Shown here: one piece after another, positions 62,105 through 64,000 of the stretch
Layout: every line of letters starts with the position of its first letter
Position numbering within the stretch: position 1 is the first letter of the stretch
NCBI RefSeq assembly: GCF_037126465.1
Contig: NC_088204.1
Span: forward strand, 61,177,771 to 61,241,770
Direction of reading: 5' to 3'
Source: Ornithodoros turicata
Taxonomy: Eukaryota; Arthropoda; Arachnida; Ixodida; Argasidae
Length of the DNA: 64,000 nt
Position numbers and translations under genes: made by a program
The notes under the pieces: generated by a model
The model's input: the letters and a program-made list of their open reading frames with translations, nothing else
What the model was told of the DNA's origin: nothing
Databases searched by the model: none

Positions 62105-63754
62105 ATGTCTGACAGCGAATTTAGCGATAGTGACGGATCCCTGTCACTAAGCGGTGAAGATGAGCTCATCGGCGCCGGCCGATTGAATTACGTGGACGTC
62201 GATGATCCTTTCGCTGCTGACCCTTTACCACAACAACGTGGTCAGCCAGTGGAAGCAGTGGATGATTCGGAACCGACTGACTTCGGGTAAGACTTATGGA
62301 TAATGCGCAGCGTTTTCCGTATATATATTCCGCCTGATTGTGACACCATTCTAAACCCTTATAAACATTGCAGGTGTGTGTGCGGCCACTGCTCGCCGCA
62401 GGAGGCTGACGAGTATATATGCTGCATGACTGTAGGCAGGGTAGCAGCAGTTGCTGTTGACTCCGGTGTACGTTGCATCACCCAACATGTGCTGTTCCCT
62501 GATTTCTGCACACGTCGGGAACTGTTGATCGTCAACGGCGCTCCGTATCGGCGACACAGCCGTCAGCTACGGCCGCTGGATCCTAACGATAACAGGTGTG
62601 TTGTGATTCTGAACTTGCACTACTGTTTATAACAGAGATGTGCTGTAACTACTTTTTTAGTAGTTTAACTATAACTACTAACTCTACTGTGTCAATTTTA
62701 GTTTAATTATTAGCTTAACTGCATCACATGCAACTACTAGGATGTAGTTAATTGTGTAACTACATTTGTGGTATTTGTGCGCATTGTTATATTCATAATC
62801 CCTGAGGCATAGAAATAGGAAGTGCATGGGTAGTTAGAAGACAGTGAGCTCCTTCCATACAATACTGATGTAGTGACACGCCATGCAATGATAGTCATCG
62901 CCACCAACCTGCCACAATAGGGGCGTAGGTGCTTTGAATGTACTCTGTGTGTAATCTGTAATGTAATCTGTGTGTCGATTGTTATGTACATGATTAACAC
63001 AAGAAACATACTTTCTGCTCATGTGCCGTAGCATTTCTGTACTCAATCTTGACAACGAGTGTCTCCATTCTGTAGCTAACTAGTCCAGCGCAACCCATTT
63101 GACCAACACTCCTGTTACAGCATGCTGGATACTGTCGTGCCTCCCCGTCGAAACCCATTCTTGCCCCACGGGCTTTGCACACTTGTGACAGGCAAAGCAT
63201 GCGCCTCTGTGCTCCGGTGTTGAACATTGCAGTGCACATTATGCAGTTCTCTCACTGAATGACAATGCTGAATAAGCTTTTACTGGTTGTGTCAGATCCA
63301 CTGTGTGTCTGATGTAGAAGACGACAAATTCTCATAGTTGTCGGTAACAAGCACATGGTAGGCGAAGTGAAATAATGTGAAGTAGTAGTAGCCCACTGTA
63401 ACCTGGCTACTGTAGTAAACTAGTAGTTATAACTACCATTTTTTCAAGTAGTTTCTAACTACTTTTTAAATACTGACAGTAGTTTAATTACAAGTAGTTA
63501 ATTACAGTAGTTTAATTACAAGTAGTTAATTACTGCACATCCCTGGTTTATAGAATGTCACGTTAACAAATGCGGGATTTACATGCAACTGTATTTCTTT
63601 TGACAGGTGCATCAGATATGCAGCATATGCATGTTTTACAAACTGGATCTGGGGATACCTTGGTCCAAGGAATAGGCGCCAGATACCAGGATGTGTTGTC
63701 CGCACAATCCGGAGCCTGTTCCCATCAGTCACGTACACAGGCTACTTCCCCTGA
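62105..63754 (+). CDS. P2X7-ballast-domain-like zinc protein, three exons
   Basis: Exon 1 (62105-62286) encodes an acidic Ser/Asp-rich N-terminus (MSDSEFSDSDGSLSLSGEDE). Exon 2 (62374-62595) starts with CVCGHCSPQ, has a CC pair (YICCMTV) and RCITQHVLFPDFC. Exon 3 (63607-63754) has AAYACFTNWIWG, LGPRNRRQIPGCVV and IRSLFPSVTYTGYFP and a TGA. Splice sites GT/AG are in phase at both junctions, giving ~183 residues without breaks. The Cys pattern and final signature match the cytoplasmic ballast domain of P2X7, which binds zinc and guanine nucleotide there. No channel segments are present, so this is a soluble stand-alone form, known to be multi-copy in invertebrates. Intron 2 contains a hAT MITE. 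A decayed relative lies at 40773. Confidence 0.8.
62633..63545. mobile_element. hAT-like MITE inside intron 2
   Basis: The ends are CAGAGATGTGCTGTAA and TTACTGCACATCCCTG, with flanking GTTTATAA and GTTTATAG (seven of eight identical). Terminal parts carry AGTAGTTTAATTA-type units. No transposase. It occupies most of the ~1-kb intron. Confidence 0.8.
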
Positions 63755-64000
63755 AAGGTGATGTATTGTTTTTGTTTCACAGCTTTTTATTTGCATATAA
63801 AAACGTGTGCTTCATGGTACATTACACAAAATTACAGGGCTTGTGCACTTCGTCATAAGCATCACGACTTGAATGGTCTTCTGAACGTAGCTGCCACCCA
63901 GTGTCCTTGTCATTGAACCTGGAGCAAATGACAAACATAAGGACAAGCTGATCTACGTCAAAGTCTGCAAATATCCTTGGCCTTTGGCAAAAAGGCCCTT
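63755..64000. other. 3' flank of the P2X7-ballast-like gene
   Basis: No AATAAA signal is obvious in the first 100 bp after the stop; the AATTAC/ACAAAATTAC stretch is AT-rich. No further gene is supported before the window ends. Confidence 0.3.

Overview
The window looks like nuclear DNA of an arthropod, most probably a chelicerate such as a hard tick. This is inferred from repeat-dense, AT-neutral intergenic DNA, decayed non-LTR retrotransposon ends, tRNA-derived SINEs, TTAGG-like runs and several intronless TRAF-like gene copies. There is no bacterial operon structure outside one mobile element. The species cannot be fixed from sequence alone.

The centrepiece is one complete, delimitable Polinton/Maverick (adintovirus-like) endogenous element at 13824-31436. 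It has inverted termini starting AGTAGTG, flanked on both sides by the 6-bp target duplication TATGAT. It encodes a retroviral-type integrase with a chromodomain, a packaging ATPase, a protein-primed family B DNA polymerase, an adenain-like cysteine protease, a double-jelly-roll major capsid protein, a penton-like minor capsid protein, a basic core protein and several small conserved proteins. It also encodes an unrecognised secreted cysteine-rich glycoprotein. Two leftward gene blocks flank one rightward block, which starts at a TATA box near 23129. The polymerase, major capsid protein and protease each carry an inactivating break, so this copy is dead, but several other genes are still open. 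Two later insertions are nested in it: a 2,045-bp hAT/P-like non-autonomous transposon in the left terminus (14257-16301, perfect 8-bp duplication), and a ~1-kb element made of AACGTTG/CAACATT sub-repeats (about 20255-21282) that splits a small gene.

Around the element is ordinary accessory genome. There are three TRAF-like copies (2-193, 5866-7299, 54409-55857), the two long ones each with a single in-frame stop. An apparently intact three-exon gene encodes a P2X7-ballast-like zinc protein (62105-63754), and a decayed relative lies at 40773-41590. A decayed THAP-domain gene cluster occupies 42926-45420 with a second THAP fragment at 46680-47000. An LTR-retrotransposon gag fragment with a SAP-like motif lies at 36817-37712. 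There are LINE fragments (33357-33703, 50998-51950, 53461-53967), a hAT transposase relic (57352-57448) and several MITEs whose exact ends and duplications can be read (45944-46646, 52498-53252, 59804-60204, 62633-63545).

Most of the remaining sequence is repeat-derived and non-coding. No rRNA, CRISPR array or convincing functional tRNA was seen.
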